Positions 28,020 to 36,181 of a stretch of DNA of 64,000 bases are shown here, piece by piece; within the stretch, counting starts at the first letter, position 1, and each line of letters opens with the position of its first letter. The stretch comes from Verticiella sediminum (GTDB taxonomy: Bacteria > Pseudomonadota > Gammaproteobacteria > Burkholderiales > Burkholderiaceae_B), in assembly GCF_007558815.1 (NCBI RefSeq), contig NZ_VLTJ01000016.1, positions 27,404 to 91,403 on the forward strand. The letters run 5' to 3'. The translations under genes were made by a program, and so were the position numbers. The notes under the pieces are model-generated. The model searched no databases. It saw only the letters and a program-made list of their open reading frames with translations, and had not been told where the DNA came from.

Positions 28020-28904
28020 ATGAGCACGCGAATCGAATTCAAGCCGGCGTCCGCCTATGTCGGCGCCGAGGTGTGTGGGGTCGACCTGACCGCTCCGCTG
28101 GGCGACGAGGAGCTCGCCAGCCTGCGCCGGGCGCTGGGCGAATACGGCGTGCTCGTGTTTCGCGAGCAGTCGTTGACGCCCGAGCAGCACATTGCCGTGG
28201 CCGAGAGCTTCGGCAATATCGACGTCAACCGGTTTTTCGCGGCGGTGCCGGGATACCCGATGATCGCCGAAGTGCGCAAGGACCCTGGGCAGAAGTCGAA
28301 CATCGGCGAGGGCTGGCACACCGATCACAGCTATGATCTTGCGCCGGCCCTGGGGTCGCTGCTGTATGCGCGGACCGTCCCCACGCTTGGTGGCGATACC
28401 CTGTTCGCCAGCATGTATGCCGCGTACGACGCGCTGTCCGACGGTTTGAAGCACACCCTGGATGGCTTGCAGGCGCTGCATTCCAGCCGGCACGTCTTCG
28501 GCGCGCAGCGCGTGCGCGATTGGGGCGATCTGCAGGGCCGGCTGATGAATACCGGCTCGGCCACGCAGGATGCCGTGCACCCGGTCGTCATTCGTCATCC
28601 CATCAGCGGCCGCAAGGCGCTCTATGTCAACCCGGACTTCACGGTCGGCATTGATGGCTGGTCGCAGGCCGAGTCCCGCGGGTTGCTCGAATTCCTTTAC
28701 CAACATGCGGCGCGTCCCGAGTTCACCATGCGCCTGCGCTGGCGGGAAAACACCTTGGCGTTCTGGGACAACCGCGCGACCTGGCATTTCGCGCTGAACG
28801 ACTATCACGGACAAGCGCGTCTGATGCACCGGATCACGCTGCAAGGCGTGCCGCTTCTTCCTGGCGCCGATACCGGCGCGCTCACCGTGGTCGCCGCGAC
28901 CTGA
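28020..28904 (+). CDS. TauD/TfdA-family Fe(II)/2-oxoglutarate dioxygenase
   Basis: A 294-residue oxygenase. The iron triad is HTDHS (His and Asp near residues 100-102) and a distal histidine in ATWHFALND near 256; the 2-oxoglutarate arginine is in YHGQARLMHR. Family members hydroxylate taurine, 2,4-D, carnitine-like and other small acids, often causing C-S, C-O or C-N bond cleavage. It is first in an operon with a polyamine-type ABC importer, so the importer's cargo is the likely substrate. It is not specifically close to any named member by eye. Confidence 0.88.
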   Translation: MSTRIEFKPASAYVGAEVCGVDLTAPLGDEELASLRRALGEYGVLVFREQSLTPEQHIAVAESFGNIDVNRFFAAVPGYPMIAEVRKDPGQKSNIGEGWHTDHSYDLAPALGSLLYARTVPTLGGDTLFASMYAAYDALSDGLKHTLDGLQALHSSRHVFGAQRVRDWGDLQGRLMNTGSATQDAVHPVVIRHPISGRKALYVNPDFTVGIDGWSQAESRGLLEFLYQHAARPEFTMRLRWRENTLAFWDNRATWHFALNDYHGQARLMHRITLQGVPLLPGADTGALTVVAAT

Positions 28905-28946
28905 GTGGGCGGTAACCCAGTCACCCTCCATTCACCGGGAATCGCC

Positions 28947-30011
28947 ATGACTGTCGTATCACGTCGCACCTTTCTCCTTTCGTCCGCAGCCCTGGTCGCG
29001 AGCGCCTACGTTCCCGCGCCGTCGGCGCAAGGGCGCAAGAGCCTGACCGTCGTCTCATGGGGTGGACCCTACCAGCGCGCGCAAAGCCAAGCGGTCTGGC
29101 GCCCCGCGGCCAAGGCGCTCGGCATCGAACTTGTCGAGGAAACCTACAATGGGCTGGCCGACCTGCGCTTGCGGGTACGCTCGAATTCGGTGAACTGGGA
29201 CGTGGTGAGCATCGGGGCCGGCGGGGCGGCACGCGCCAGCGCCGAGAAGCTGCTCGAACCTCTGGACTACGATGTCATCGACGTCTCCACCTTCTTTCCC
29301 GGCTATCACGGCGAGCATTGGGTGGCGGGCGATCTGTATTCCACCGCGCTCGCCTGGAACACCGAGGTCTACAAGAATGCCGCGCCGGCCTCGTGGGCCG
29401 ATTTCTGGGACGTCGAGCGTTTCCCCGGCCACCGCGCCTATCGCAACCAGGCGCTCGGCCATCTGGAGCCTGCGCTCATGGCCGATGGCGTCGCGCCACA
29501 GGATGTGTACACCACGCTGTCCACCGATGAAGGCCTCAAGCGCGCGATCGACAAGGTGGCGCGGCTCAAGCAGCACATCGCTGCGTTCTGGGGCTCGGGC
29601 GCGCAACAAGCGCAGCTACTCAACGACGGCGCGGTCGACATGGCCTCGGCCTGGACGGGCCAGATCGCTCCGCTCATGAAGGCGGGACGGCCGATCGCCA
29701 TGACGTACGCGCAAGGCATGTTGGACGCCGACTGCTACGTGGTGCCGCTGGGCGCGCCCCATCGCGAGCTGGCCATGGCCTTCCTGAACGAGGCGTCCAA
29801 GGCGCAATACCAGGCCGCGTTCTCGATGGCCATGCCTTATGGCGCTGCCAACGAGGCGGCCTATGGCGACGGCCTCATTCCGGCGGAGGTCGCGGCCACG
29901 CTGCCGTCTTCGCCTGAGAACCTGGCCAAGCAGCTGCGACTGGATGCCGAGTGGTGGCGCGACAACCAGGCGCGCGCCGAGAAGCTGTACCAGGAGATGA
30001 TCAGCCGCTGA
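28947..30011 (+). CDS. ABC importer substrate-binding protein (polyamine/PotD-like)
   Basis: A 354-residue periplasmic protein. The N-terminus SRRTFLLSSAALVASA carries a twin-arginine-like signal, so export may be through Tat. The mature start LTVVSWGGPYQRAQSQAV is typical of family 1 extracellular solute-binding proteins that bind spermidine, putrescine and similar compounds. The start ATG is 42 bp after the dioxygenase stop. The genes for the ATPase and two permeases follow directly. Confidence 0.88.
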   Translation: MTVVSRRTFLLSSAALVASAYVPAPSAQGRKSLTVVSWGGPYQRAQSQAVWRPAAKALGIELVEETYNGLADLRLRVRSNSVNWDVVSIGAGGAARASAEKLLEPLDYDVIDVSTFFPGYHGEHWVAGDLYSTALAWNTEVYKNAAPASWADFWDVERFPGHRAYRNQALGHLEPALMADGVAPQDVYTTLSTDEGLKRAIDKVARLKQHIAAFWGSGAQQAQLLNDGAVDMASAWTGQIAPLMKAGRPIAMTYAQGMLDADCYVVPLGAPHRELAMAFLNEASKAQYQAAFSMAMPYGAANEAAYGDGLIPAEVAATLPSSPENLAKQLRLDAEWWRDNQARAEKLYQEMISR

Positions 30012-30115
30012 ACGCGGCGCCCCGGCCCGAGCTTCGGGGCCTGCCGATGCGATGCGCTACGAGCCTGCAGCGTCGGCGGGTCCGTGGCGGTTCGGGAACA
30101 TGATGGGAGTTGACG

Positions 30116-31216
30116 ATGCATCAACCGCTGGCCGCCGTTCCTACGGCTTCGGAGAAGATCGGCCTTCACGTGCGCGGCGTGCGCAAGCGTTATGGCAAGA
30201 CCAGCGTGCTCGATGGCGTGACCTTGGACGTGCGTCCCGGCGAGTTCCTGACGCTGCTGGGCCCCTCGGGTTCCGGCAAGACGACGTTGCTGATGGTGAT
30301 TGCCGGCTTCGTCAGGCCCGAGTCCGGGGAAGTGCTGCTGGGCCCGCAGGACATCGTGCGCCGGCCGCCGCACGAACGCGGCGTCGGCATGATGTTCCAG
30401 AACTATGCGCTGTTTCCCCACATGACGGTGGGCGAGAACATCGCCTATCCGCTCAAGCTGCGCGGCGTGCCGCCCGCCGAGCGCGCCGAACGGGTGGCCG
30501 TTGCGCTCGACCTCGTGCAACTGGCCGGATATCAGGACCGTTCGATCGACGCGCTGTCCGGCGGCCAGAAGCAGCGCATCGCGCTGGCACGCGCCACCGT
30601 GTTTCGGCCACGCCTGCTGCTGATGGACGAGCCGCTGTCGGCGCTGGACAAGAAGCTGCGTGAGCAAATGCAGATCGAGCTGCGCCGCCTGCACCAACAA
30701 CTGGGTATGACCACCATCTGCGTGACGCACGACCAGCGCGAGGCGCTGACGATGTCCGATCGCATCGCCGTCATGCACGGCGGCAACATTGTCCAGTTGG
30801 GCACGCCCACGCAGTTGTACGAGGCACCGGCCAACGAGTTCGTCGCCGATTTCATCGGCGAGTCGACCATCCTGCCGATCGACGCCTCGGGCGATCGGCC
30901 GAGGCTGCGCGGCCGGCTGCTGCATCTGCCGCGGGACTGCCGGCCGGGCGCCGATTCTCGCGTGGTGATCCGGCCAGAGCGGCTGGTGGTGCTCGAGGCC
31001 GGCCAGGACGGCGCCGGCATGAACGTGTTCGAAGGCACGGTCTCGCACTGCGTCTACGAGGGTGAGAGCGTCGTCGTGCACGTCGACGTGGGCGAGGCCG
31101 CGCCGCTGCGCGCGCGCATGCTGGCGCGGCGCGACGGCGGTGGTGCCGCTCCCGCCGCGGGTTCCGCCGTGCGGGTTGCTCTGCACGCCGATGACACGAT
31201 CGTGGTGGCGGCATGA
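30116..31216 (+). CDS. ABC importer ATPase (PotA-like)
   Basis: A 366-residue ATPase. Walker A GPSGSGKT (49-56), Q-loop FQNYALFP, signature LSGGQKQR, Walker B LLLMDEP and switch THD are intact. The C-terminal 120 residues form a TOBE domain, as in PotA/FbpC proteins. ATG 30116 is chosen because GGGAG lies six bases upstream; a TTG at 30110 has none. Its stop overlaps the first permease start (ATGA). Confidence 0.93.
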   Translation: MHQPLAAVPTASEKIGLHVRGVRKRYGKTSVLDGVTLDVRPGEFLTLLGPSGSGKTTLLMVIAGFVRPESGEVLLGPQDIVRRPPHERGVGMMFQNYALFPHMTVGENIAYPLKLRGVPPAERAERVAVALDLVQLAGYQDRSIDALSGGQKQRIALARATVFRPRLLLMDEPLSALDKKLREQMQIELRRLHQQLGMTTICVTHDQREALTMSDRIAVMHGGNIVQLGTPTQLYEAPANEFVADFIGESTILPIDASGDRPRLRGRLLHLPRDCRPGADSRVVIRPERLVVLEAGQDGAGMNVFEGTVSHCVYEGESVVVHVDVGEAAPLRARMLARRDGGGAAPAAGSAVRVALHADDTIVVAA

Positions 31217-32085
31217 ACGCGAACGATGTTGGATTGCGTCGCGATGAACGCAACGAGCGTCTCGTGCTGCTCGGCCTGCTCGTGCCGGCCCTGTTGCTCA
31301 TCGGCCTGTTCGTGCTGGTGCCCGTGGGCATGCTCGTCTTCCTGTCGTTCACCGACGGCGCCGGCGGCTTCACGCTGGACAATTACCTGCGCCTGGTCGA
31401 CGGCGACGCGTACATGCGAGTGTTCCTGACCACGTTCGAGATCTCGCTGGTCACCACCGCGATCTGTGTGGTGCTGGCGCTGCCGCTGTCGTACTGGCTC
31501 ACGCGCCTACCCGGCCGCGTGGCCGGGCTGTTGATGATCCTGATACTGATCCCGCTCTGGACGTCGGTGCTCGTGCGTACCTACGCCTGGATGGTCATTC
31601 TGCAGCGCAACGGCGTGATCAACCAGGCCGGCATGGCGCTGGGCCTGTGGGACACGCCGCTCGCCTTGTCGTTCAACGAAACCGGGGTGCTGATCGGCAC
31701 CGTGCACATCATGCTGCCCTATATGGTGTTGCCCATCTACGCTGCCATGAAGAAGATCGACATCTCGCTGGAGCAGGCCGCCGCGACGCTTGGCGCCTCG
31801 CCGATGCGCGCCTTCCTGACCGTGTTCTTGCCGTTGTCCATGTCGGGCGTGGCCGCCGGCGCGCTGATCACCTTCGTTCTATGCCTGGGCTTCTACGTCG
31901 TGCCGGAGATCCTGGGGGGAGGGCGCGTCGTGATGCTGGCGATCCAGACCGCCAAGGACGTTCAGGTGTTCTACAACTGGGGGGCGGCCGGTGCGTTGGG
32001 CGTGGTGCTGCTGGTCGTGACCATCGCGCTGATGGCGCTGGCGAACCGGTTCACCCCGCGCCGTCTGGGCGCGGATCAAAATTGA
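31213..32085 (+). CDS. ABC importer permease 1 (PotB-like)
   Basis: A 290-residue inner-membrane protein with about six helices, the first at residues 17-45. The ABC-coupling loop of the type I permease is EQAAATLGASPMRAFLTVFLP near residue 190. It is coupled to the ATPase by a 4-nt overlap and to the second permease by a 9-bp gap. It passes the captured solute into the cytoplasm with its partner. Confidence 0.9.
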   Translation: MNANDVGLRRDERNERLVLLGLLVPALLLIGLFVLVPVGMLVFLSFTDGAGGFTLDNYLRLVDGDAYMRVFLTTFEISLVTTAICVVLALPLSYWLTRLPGRVAGLLMILILIPLWTSVLVRTYAWMVILQRNGVINQAGMALGLWDTPLALSFNETGVLIGTVHIMLPYMVLPIYAAMKKIDISLEQAAATLGASPMRAFLTVFLPLSMSGVAAGALITFVLCLGFYVVPEILGGGRVVMLAIQTAKDVQVFYNWGAAGALGVVLLVVTIALMALANRFTPRRLGADQN

Positions 32086-32093
32086 GGGAGCGC

Positions 32094-32870
32094 ATGATGG
32101 GCCGGTTTATTCTGGGCAGCGCCAGCGTGGCCATTCTGTTCTTCCTGGTCTCACCCACCTTTTTCATTGTGCCGATGTCGTTCTCAGCCAGCGAGTTCTT
32201 GAGCTTCCCGCCCGAGAGCTGGTCGCTGCGCTGGCACGAGGAGTTCATGGAATCGGTGCAGTGGCGCGACGCGATCCGGGTGTCGCTGCTGGTGGCGGTG
32301 GCCAACGTGGCGGTGTCGGTGACGCTGGGCACCATGGCCGCTTACGGCCTGCTCAACGCGCGCTCAAAGATGTGCGGCCATCTGTTCGCTGCGCTGCTCA
32401 CGCCAATGATCTTTCCAGTGATCCTGCTGGCTGTGGGCAGCTTCTACTTGTACGCGAAGATCGGCTTGCTCAACAGCATCCTGGGCCTGGTGCTGGCGCA
32501 TGCCTGCCTGTCGATTCCGATCGTGATGATTCTGATGCTGGCCGCCCTGAAGGATTTCGACTTCAATCAGGAGCGTGCGGCCCGCGTGCTGGGGGCGACC
32601 CGCCTGAAGGCATTCTTCACCATCACCTTTCCGCAGATCCGGTTCGCCACCATTTCAGCGAGCTTGTTCGCCTTTCTTACTTCGTTCGACGAGGTGGTGA
32701 TCTCGATCTTCATCTCGGGGGGCGAGAACACCACGCTGACCAAGCGCATGTTCACTGCGCTGCGCGACATCATGGAGCCGACCGTGGCGGCGATCTCGAC
32801 CTGGGTGCTCCTGCTCACCTGCGTCGTGCTGATCGTGGCCCAGCTGCTGGCACACCGGCCGCGGCGCTGA
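32094..32870 (+). CDS. ABC importer permease 2 (PotC-like)
   Basis: A 258-residue inner-membrane protein with six predicted helices. The EAA-type loop is QERAARVLGATRLKAFFTITFP near residue 161. GAGGGAG just before the tandem ATG ATG marks the start. It is the last gene of the dioxygenase-ABC operon and converges with the IclR gene. Confidence 0.9.
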   Translation: MMGRFILGSASVAILFFLVSPTFFIVPMSFSASEFLSFPPESWSLRWHEEFMESVQWRDAIRVSLLVAVANVAVSVTLGTMAAYGLLNARSKMCGHLFAALLTPMIFPVILLAVGSFYLYAKIGLLNSILGLVLAHACLSIPIVMILMLAALKDFDFNQERAARVLGATRLKAFFTITFPQIRFATISASLFAFLTSFDEVVISIFISGGENTTLTKRMFTALRDIMEPTVAAISTWVLLLTCVVLIVAQLLAHRPRR

Positions 32871-32871
32871 G

Positions 32872-32900
32872 GCGGCGCCGGGCCGTTGCGGGAGCGCCGC
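32872..32900. terminator. hairpin between convergent permease and IclR genes
   Basis: GCGGCGC (32872-32878) pairs with GCGCCGC (32894-32900). No T-run follows on either strand, so termination would be weak or need Rho. Confidence 0.35.
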
Positions 32901-32907
32901 TCGCGGA

Positions 32908-33696
32908 TCAGGTGATGGCACGCACTGCGGAGATCACCAGCGGCGCGAACTGCGCTTCGGCCTGCTCCGGCGTGTAGCGAGTTCGCGCCACGCTGACGTT
33001 GATTGCGCCCACCGGCCGGCGGTCTGGCCCCAGCAGCGGCGCGGCGATCGACAAGTCCCCCAGGTAATACTCCTCCCAGGCCACGGCATAGCCTTTCTCC
33101 TGGGCCTGGTCCAGCTTCTCCTCCAGCGCGGGCAGGCTGCGTACCGTATACGGCGTATGGGCGACGCGATCGGAGCGGCGCAGTACGTTCATCGCCTCGT
33201 CACGCGGCAGCCTGGACAGGATCGCGATGCCGGGTGCCGTGCAATAGGCCGGCAATTCCGTGCCTACCACCACGTCGGCGTTCAGCACGTGCGGGCTCGC
33301 GAAGCGCGCCGCGAAGATGATGGATGTATCGCTGGGCACGGTCAGGTTGACCGTCTCGCGGATGCTGTTGCTCAACTCCTGCAGATATGGGGTTGCACGG
33401 CCGATCAATTCGTTCGTCTGGATGTAGTGGCTGCCCAGCGTCAGCGTGCGCGCCGTCAATTCGAAGCGCTTGGTCTGCGGGTCCTTCGCCAGGTAGCCCA
33501 GCTTGGTCAGCGTGTGCGCGAACCGCTGTGCCGCGCTCTTGCCCATGCCGTCGAGCGCGGCGATCTGCGCCAGGCTGAGCGAGCGCTGGTTGCCGCCGAA
33601 CGCATCGAGCACGGCAAAGGCCTTGATGACGGAATGCACGGTGAGCGGGTCGACCCGGGGTGTGCCGGTGGCGGCTTCTTGTTCGTCGTCTTTCAC
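32908..33696 (-). CDS. IclR-family regulator of the flanking operons
   Basis: A 262-residue regulator. The HTH (LSLAQIAALDGMGKSAAQRFAHTLTKLGYL) lies at residues 40-70, followed by the GAF-like effector domain with AYCTAPGIAILSRLP and VGAINVSV. It lies between the dioxygenase-ABC operon and the hydratase-ligase-dehydrogenase operon and is divergent from the latter. Both operon promoters carry TATTGCAATGCAATA-type repeats. I infer that it controls both; effector unknown. Confidence 0.88.
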   Translation of the reverse strand: MKDDEQEAATGTPRVDPLTVHSVIKAFAVLDAFGGNQRSLSLAQIAALDGMGKSAAQRFAHTLTKLGYLAKDPQTKRFELTARTLTLGSHYIQTNELIGRATPYLQELSNSIRETVNLTVPSDTSIIFAARFASPHVLNADVVVGTELPAYCTAPGIAILSRLPRDEAMNVLRRSDRVAHTPYTVRSLPALEEKLDQAQEKGYAVAWEEYYLGDLSIAAPLLGPDRRPVGAINVSVARTRYTPEQAEAQFAPLVISAVRAIT

Positions 33697-33785
33697 GGTG
33701 GTGGCCTGGAAAAAGCGGAGCGCGGCCCCGGCGAGTTAACGAATCGCCGCGTGCGCTGCGAAGAGCCATGTTAGACGATCGGGAA

Positions 33786-33800
33786 AATTGCTGCACAATT
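33786..33800. promoter_or_regulatory. second inverted repeat in the IclR/hydratase intergenic region
   Basis: AATTG-CTGCA-CAATT is a 15-bp inverted repeat 26 bp upstream of the main IclR-type site and nearer the IclR start. It may be a second, weaker site for autoregulation. Confidence 0.4.
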
Positions 33801-33825
33801 CAGTCTACCGATATACAATATAATA

Positions 33826-33840
33826 AATTGCAATGCAATA
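33826..33840. promoter_or_regulatory. candidate IclR operator, site 2
   Basis: ATTGCA-A-TGCAAT lies at 33827-33839, just after TATAAT (33819-33824) and 25 bp before the hydratase start. A protein bound here would cover the transcription start. It matches the site at 27956-27970. Confidence 0.65.
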
Positions 33841-33864
33841 CTTCGTGTTTATTTGGAGGTGCAC

Positions 33865-34629
33865 ATGCCCGAGTACGTCATTACCGATGTCCGCCAAGGG
33901 GTCGGCATCATCACGCTGAACCGGCCCCATATCCTCAACGCCTGGCATCGCCCCATGCGCGACGAACTGCGCACCGCGCTGCAGACGTTCGTGGACGCGT
34001 CGGATGTCGAGGCCATCATCCTGACGGGCGCCGGCGAGCGTGCCTTCTGCGCGGGGCAGGATCTGAGCGAGACCAAGGGCTTCGACGCCGACGGCATCGA
34101 AGGCTGGATGCGCGAATGGGAGGTGCTGTACGACCAGATCCGCGCCATTCCCAAGCCGCTGGTGGTGGCGCTCAACGGCCTGGCCGCCGGCTCGGCGTTC
34201 CAGGTGGCATTGCTCGCCGACTACCGCATCGGCCATGACGGCTGCCAGATGGGCCAGCCGGAAATCAACGCCGGGGTAGCCAGCAACACCGGCCCGTGGA
34301 TCATCCGTGAGATGTTGGGCCTGGCCCGTACGTACGAGCTTGCGCTGACTGGTCGCATGATGTCCGCTGCCGAATCCCACGCATTGGGCCTGATCAATCG
34401 CCTGGTGCCGCGCGAACGCGTGCTGGACGAATCCATCGCCCTGGCGCTCGAACTGGCGGCCAAGCCCAAACTCACGTTCAAGCTGACCAAGCAACGCCTG
34501 CGCGAGATGACCGAGGCCGGGTTCCGGGATTCGATCGAGGCCGGCGTGCGTCATCAGCGCACCGCCTACGACGACGGCGAGCCCGCCAAGATGATGGAAC
34601 AATTCCTCGCCAAGCGTGCCAACCGCTGA
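33865..34629 (+). CDS. enoyl-CoA hydratase/isomerase family protein
   Basis: A 254-residue crotonase-fold enzyme. The oxyanion-hole segments are AFCAGQDLSE (about 58-67) and LAAGSAFQVALLADYRI (about 99-115). The start is ATG 33865, with TTGGAGG seven bases upstream. Members act on acyl-CoA thioesters as hydratases, isomerases, hydrolases or lyases, and catalytic acids vary, so the reaction is not fixed. It is first in an operon with a CoA ligase and an aldehyde dehydrogenase. CaiD-type action on carnitine-like CoA esters is one possibility. Confidence 0.85.
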   Translation: MPEYVITDVRQGVGIITLNRPHILNAWHRPMRDELRTALQTFVDASDVEAIILTGAGERAFCAGQDLSETKGFDADGIEGWMREWEVLYDQIRAIPKPLVVALNGLAAGSAFQVALLADYRIGHDGCQMGQPEINAGVASNTGPWIIREMLGLARTYELALTGRMMSAAESHALGLINRLVPRERVLDESIALALELAAKPKLTFKLTKQRLREMTEAGFRDSIEAGVRHQRTAYDDGEPAKMMEQFLAKRANR

Positions 34630-34643
34630 CACCATCCACAGCC

Positions 34644-36176
34644 ATGACCGAAGACAGTTTCGTGTCGCTGCTGGCCTCCCGGGCCGCGCGCGGTCCCCAG
34701 GATGTGTTTGCCACCTTCAATGGCACGCCGATCACGTTCGCCCGCCTGCGTCAGGCTTCCGATGCGATCGCCGCCTGGCTGGCCCGGCGTGGCCTGAGCC
34801 GGGGCGAACGTGTGGCGGTGATGATGCGCAACAGCCCGGACAGCATCGCCGTCCTGTATGCCCTGGCCAAGACCGGCCTGGTCTGGGTGCCGGTCAATGT
34901 GCAGCAGCAGGGCGAGGGGCTGCGCTATCTGCTGTCGCAGGCCGAGCCCGCGCTGGTGCTCGCGGACGTCGATTTCCTTCCTACCATCGCAGCCTGCGGG
35001 CTGCAGCAGGCGCCGCCTATCGTCGCCAGCCGCGACCCGGCGGCGGCGGAAGATATTGCGCGCGTGGCCGCGCGCGCCGATTCCTTCGAGGCTCCCGTGC
35101 CGAAGGCCGACGACCTCTTCGCCATCAGCTATACCTCGGGCACCACCGGCCGGCCCAAGGGCGTCATGGTCACGCACCGGATGCTGGCCTTCGCGGCGCG
35201 CGGCGCATTGCTCACCTCGCAGGCGCGTGGCGGCGACGTGTTCTTCGTGTGGGAACCGCTCTATCACATCGGTGGCGCCCAACTCATCGTCATCCCGTTG
35301 CTGTGCGACGTGCGGCTGGCCATGGTGGACCGCCTGAGCGTGAGCCGCTTCTGGCAGCAAGTCGGGCAGTGTGGCGCTACCCAGATCCACTACCTGGGCG
35401 GCCTGCTGCAGATGCTTCTGAAGCAGCCAGCGGCCGCGCACGACCGCGCCCATCAGGTCCGCGTGGCCTGGGGTGCCGGCTTGCCGGCGGAGTATTGGCA
35501 GCCCTTCCAGGATCGTTTCGGCATCCCTGTGGTCGAGTGCTACGGCATGACCGAAGCGTCCAGCTTCACCACGTGTAACCTGGCCGGCGTGCCGGGCTCC
35601 GTCGGCCAGGCCGTGCCCTGGCTCTCGTTCGATGTGCGCGATCCCGCGGGCCGGCCGCTGGCCGCCGGCGAGCGCGGGGAGATCGTGGTGCACGCGCGCC
35701 AGCCGGGTGCGGTGTTCGCGGGCTACTACCGCGCTCCCGAACCCACCGCCCACGCGCTGCGCGACGGTCGCCTCCACACGGGCGACCTCGGTTGGCGCGA
35801 CGATGCGGGGAACCTGTTTTTCGCCGGCCGCATGACTGACAGCTTGCGAGTGCGTGGCGAGAACGTGTCCGCCTTCGACGTGGAACATGCCGCCAGCAGT
35901 CATCCCGCGGTCGACGCGGCCGCCGCCATCGGCGTGAGGGCCGACGTGGGCGAGCAGGAGATCAAGCTCTTCATCCGCCTGAAGCCCGGCGCGGCGGCCG
36001 AGCTGGCCGATATTTCGGCATGGCTCTCCACCCGCCTGGCCAAGTATCAGAACCCGCGCTATCTCGCCCTGATCGACGAGTTGCCGTACACGCCTAGCCA
36101 GCGCGTCATGAAACACCTGCTGCCGGCCGACGTCACCGGTTGCTACGACCGCCTGCACGCAGCGAAAACCTCCTGA
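34644..36176 (+). CDS. AMP-dependent acyl-CoA ligase, CaiC-like
   Basis: A 510-residue ANL-superfamily ligase. The P-loop YTSGTTGRPKG (about 160-170), YGMTEAS (about 300) and HTGDLGW motifs are intact. The C-terminal domain ends with PSQRVMKHLL, which retains the catalytic lysine region. The layout and NVQQQGEGLRYLL resemble crotonobetaine/carnitine-CoA ligases. It lies 14 bp after the hydratase gene and overlaps nothing. It probably activates the pathway acid before the hydratase acts. Confidence 0.88.
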   Translation: MTEDSFVSLLASRAARGPQDVFATFNGTPITFARLRQASDAIAAWLARRGLSRGERVAVMMRNSPDSIAVLYALAKTGLVWVPVNVQQQGEGLRYLLSQAEPALVLADVDFLPTIAACGLQQAPPIVASRDPAAAEDIARVAARADSFEAPVPKADDLFAISYTSGTTGRPKGVMVTHRMLAFAARGALLTSQARGGDVFFVWEPLYHIGGAQLIVIPLLCDVRLAMVDRLSVSRFWQQVGQCGATQIHYLGGLLQMLLKQPAAAHDRAHQVRVAWGAGLPAEYWQPFQDRFGIPVVECYGMTEASSFTTCNLAGVPGSVGQAVPWLSFDVRDPAGRPLAAGERGEIVVHARQPGAVFAGYYRAPEPTAHALRDGRLHTGDLGWRDDAGNLFFAGRMTDSLRVRGENVSAFDVEHAASSHPAVDAAAAIGVRADVGEQEIKLFIRLKPGAAAELADISAWLSTRLAKYQNPRYLALIDELPYTPSQRVMKHLLPADVTGCYDRLHAAKTS

Positions 36177-36181
36177 GCGAC

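Noticed and set aside
34566..36158. 530-residue minus-strand open reading opposite the CaiC-like ligase
   Set aside because: Composition is shadow-like (His, Arg, Gly, Ala), and the opposite strand encodes an intact ligase.
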